A stretch of 31,809 nucleotides of DNA from NCBI GenBank assembly GCA_001970955.1, contig MPUH01000853.1, positions 1 to 31,809 on the forward strand. The letters are read 5' to 3'. This DNA comes from Stentor coeruleus (lineage: Eukaryota; Ciliophora; Heterotrichea; Heterotrichida; Stentoridae). The notes beneath the pieces were generated by a model. The model was not told the DNA's origin. It made no database searches and was given only the letters and a program-made list of their open reading frames with translations. Shown piece by piece: positions 31,201 to 31,809 of this stretch (position 1 is the first letter of the stretch; each line of letters begins with the position of its first letter). Both the position numbers and the translations under genes were made by a program.

Positions 31201-31809
31201 AGGACTAAATGTTATTGTAATTTCATAGTTTTCAGTAGAAGTTATTTGCAATTCCAAATCTTCATAAAGCTGAATAGAGAAAGTTGGTAATGTGAAATTT
31301 GCGATTGGCTATTTATTTTTTACAGAATCAGGTATAACTATAGTTTTGATATACAAATTTTTTATCGTAAAACTAACTTCATATGTCATAACTAAATATC
31401 CTTCAAATTTTATAGTTTTCAGTCCTTCTTCTTTAAAGTTTAAGTTATTTATAACTAATTCCCCATTTGAAATTGATTTGCTACTAGTATTATAATTTAA
31501 TCCTTGATAAAAAGTAATATCAACATTAATAGTTTGATCAGTTTTTTTTATGGCTTTCATACGATCTTCATAAATTGTTATGTCAATTGAGAAAATATTT
31601 TCAGTCGTATAGGGCTAAATATATATTACAATCTCAGGATTAAATACGATTCCAATAAAACAATTTTTTATAGATATTGATATAGAATCGCATTCATTAA
31701 AGAGTGTAGCACAAGCTTGCAAAATGTAGTCTCCTACTGTAGTAATTATAACTTGATTTATTATAGCTATTCCGTTTGAAGTTGTCCCTGAATATATGCT
31801 GTTTAAAGC
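28300..31809 (-). CDS. Giant multi-pass membrane protein with tandem Ig-like repeats (5' end outside window)
   Basis: Minus-strand exons 31630-31809 (partial), 31324-31614, 31018-31308, 30715-31002, 30406-30699, 29008-30390, 28936-28992 and 28300-28920 join across seven 15-nt phase-0 introns to give 1134 visible residues ending in TAG. Residues 1 to about 620 are at least six beta-rich repeats of about 97 aa. Typical starts are PYTTENIFSIDITIYED and PVNTENIFTGIVSVFED, and the repeats end in short alternating strands; I read these as Ig/filamin-like. A further beta domain (with QFNKKLTESLSAND) follows. From about 840 on there are about six or seven membrane segments (for example LLVASFLFSISLIPFFFIG and ICIFLIIAMSYFFIYN), then a basic cytoplasmic tail. 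The LWSLMNCLDLVSYLPL...LLPNP motif before the first helix recalls ciliate surface proteins with a TRP-like multi-pass C-terminus. A surface sensor or adhesion role is inference. Confidence 0.85.
28921..28935 (-). other. 15-nt intron (phase 0), giant membrane protein
   Basis: GTAAAATTTATTTAG on the minus strand; it separates the 19-codon exon from the last exon, within a membrane helix. Confidence 0.9.
28993..29007 (-). other. 15-nt intron (phase 0), giant membrane protein
   Basis: GTAAAAAACATATAG on the minus strand; removal joins QIRS to KYPET. Confidence 0.9.
30391..30405 (-). other. 15-nt intron (phase 0), between Ig-like repeats
   Basis: GTACTTTTTATTTAG on the minus strand; the next exon starts with Pro (PVNTENIF). 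Confidence 0.92.
30700..30714 (-). other. 15-nt intron (phase 0), between Ig-like repeats
   Basis: GTAAATCTTATATAG on the minus strand; the next exon starts PYTTEKTF. Confidence 0.92.
31003..31017 (-). other. 15-nt intron (phase 0), between Ig-like repeats
   Basis: GTATTTTCTATATAG on the minus strand; the next exon starts PTYANNIF. Confidence 0.92.
31309..31323 (-). other. 15-nt intron (phase 0), between Ig-like repeats
   Basis: GTAAAAAATAAATAG on the minus strand; the next exon starts PIANFTLP. Confidence 0.92.
31615..31629 (-). other. 15-nt intron (phase 0), between Ig-like repeats
   Basis: GTAATATATATTTAG on the minus strand; the next exon starts PYTTENIF. Confidence 0.92.

Noticed and set aside
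1-31809. tRNA, rRNA, CRISPR, insertion sequences or telomere repeats
   Set aside because: I looked for TFC-arm sequences, regularly spaced repeats, transposase-like ORFs and terminal repeats by eye and saw none. A tRNA or covariance-model scan would be decisive.

Overview
The window looks like macronuclear DNA of a heterotrich ciliate, most likely Stentor or a close relative. Intergenic DNA is very AT-rich. Genes are compact, and eleven reading-frame breaks are explained by spliceosomal introns of exactly 15 nt. All intact genes read with the standard code: TAA and TAG end genes, and Trp is always TGG. This fits Stentor better than Blepharisma, where UGA is read as Trp. Species assignment is inference; the tiny introns are seen directly.

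Left part (1-8 kb): a broken membrane-protein gene with LVIVP-like propeller repeats (+, 730-2064), a RING/B-box/coiled-coil/kelch protein (-, 2484-4535), a 59-aa probably N-myristoylated protein (-, 5528-5707) and a long gene-poor AT stretch with one assembly N.

Middle (7.5-16.5 kb): a DP transcription factor (partner of E2F) with an E2F-like site at its start codon, mitochondrial-type aldehyde dehydrogenase, a small kelch protein, an unknown basic protein, a second assembly N inside a duplicated contig end, a DHHC-family protein whose active site is GPHV, a protein with two ECTFxP motifs, ribosomal protein L12 (uL11), and a small protein with two tandem CxH...HYAK...CxxC fingers.

Right part (17-31.8 kb): a 37-aa single-pass membrane ORF, a RING plus TRAF-type finger protein, an AT-hook protein with an unnamed domain, a TPR-like plus RRM-like protein, an IQ-motif protein, a ~1100-aa coiled-coil protein with an axonemal-dynein-light-chain-like motif, and the 3' part of a giant membrane protein. 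In the last gene, five consecutive introns are spaced 303-309 nt apart and four exons each encode one ~97-aa repeat.

There is no operon or mobile system. The genes are independent housekeeping, ciliary, signalling and regulatory genes. The most unusual signals are: the uniform 15-nt introns with an invariant A10, whose acceptor (TAG or CAG) tracks reading phase so that retention always hits a stop; the one-repeat-per-exon gene; a very strong C/G strand asymmetry in gene flanks (85 C to 7 G in one 300-nt stretch) that flips with gene direction; a catalytically dead DHHC protein; and a 20-nt tandem duplication that cuts off a real C-terminus.
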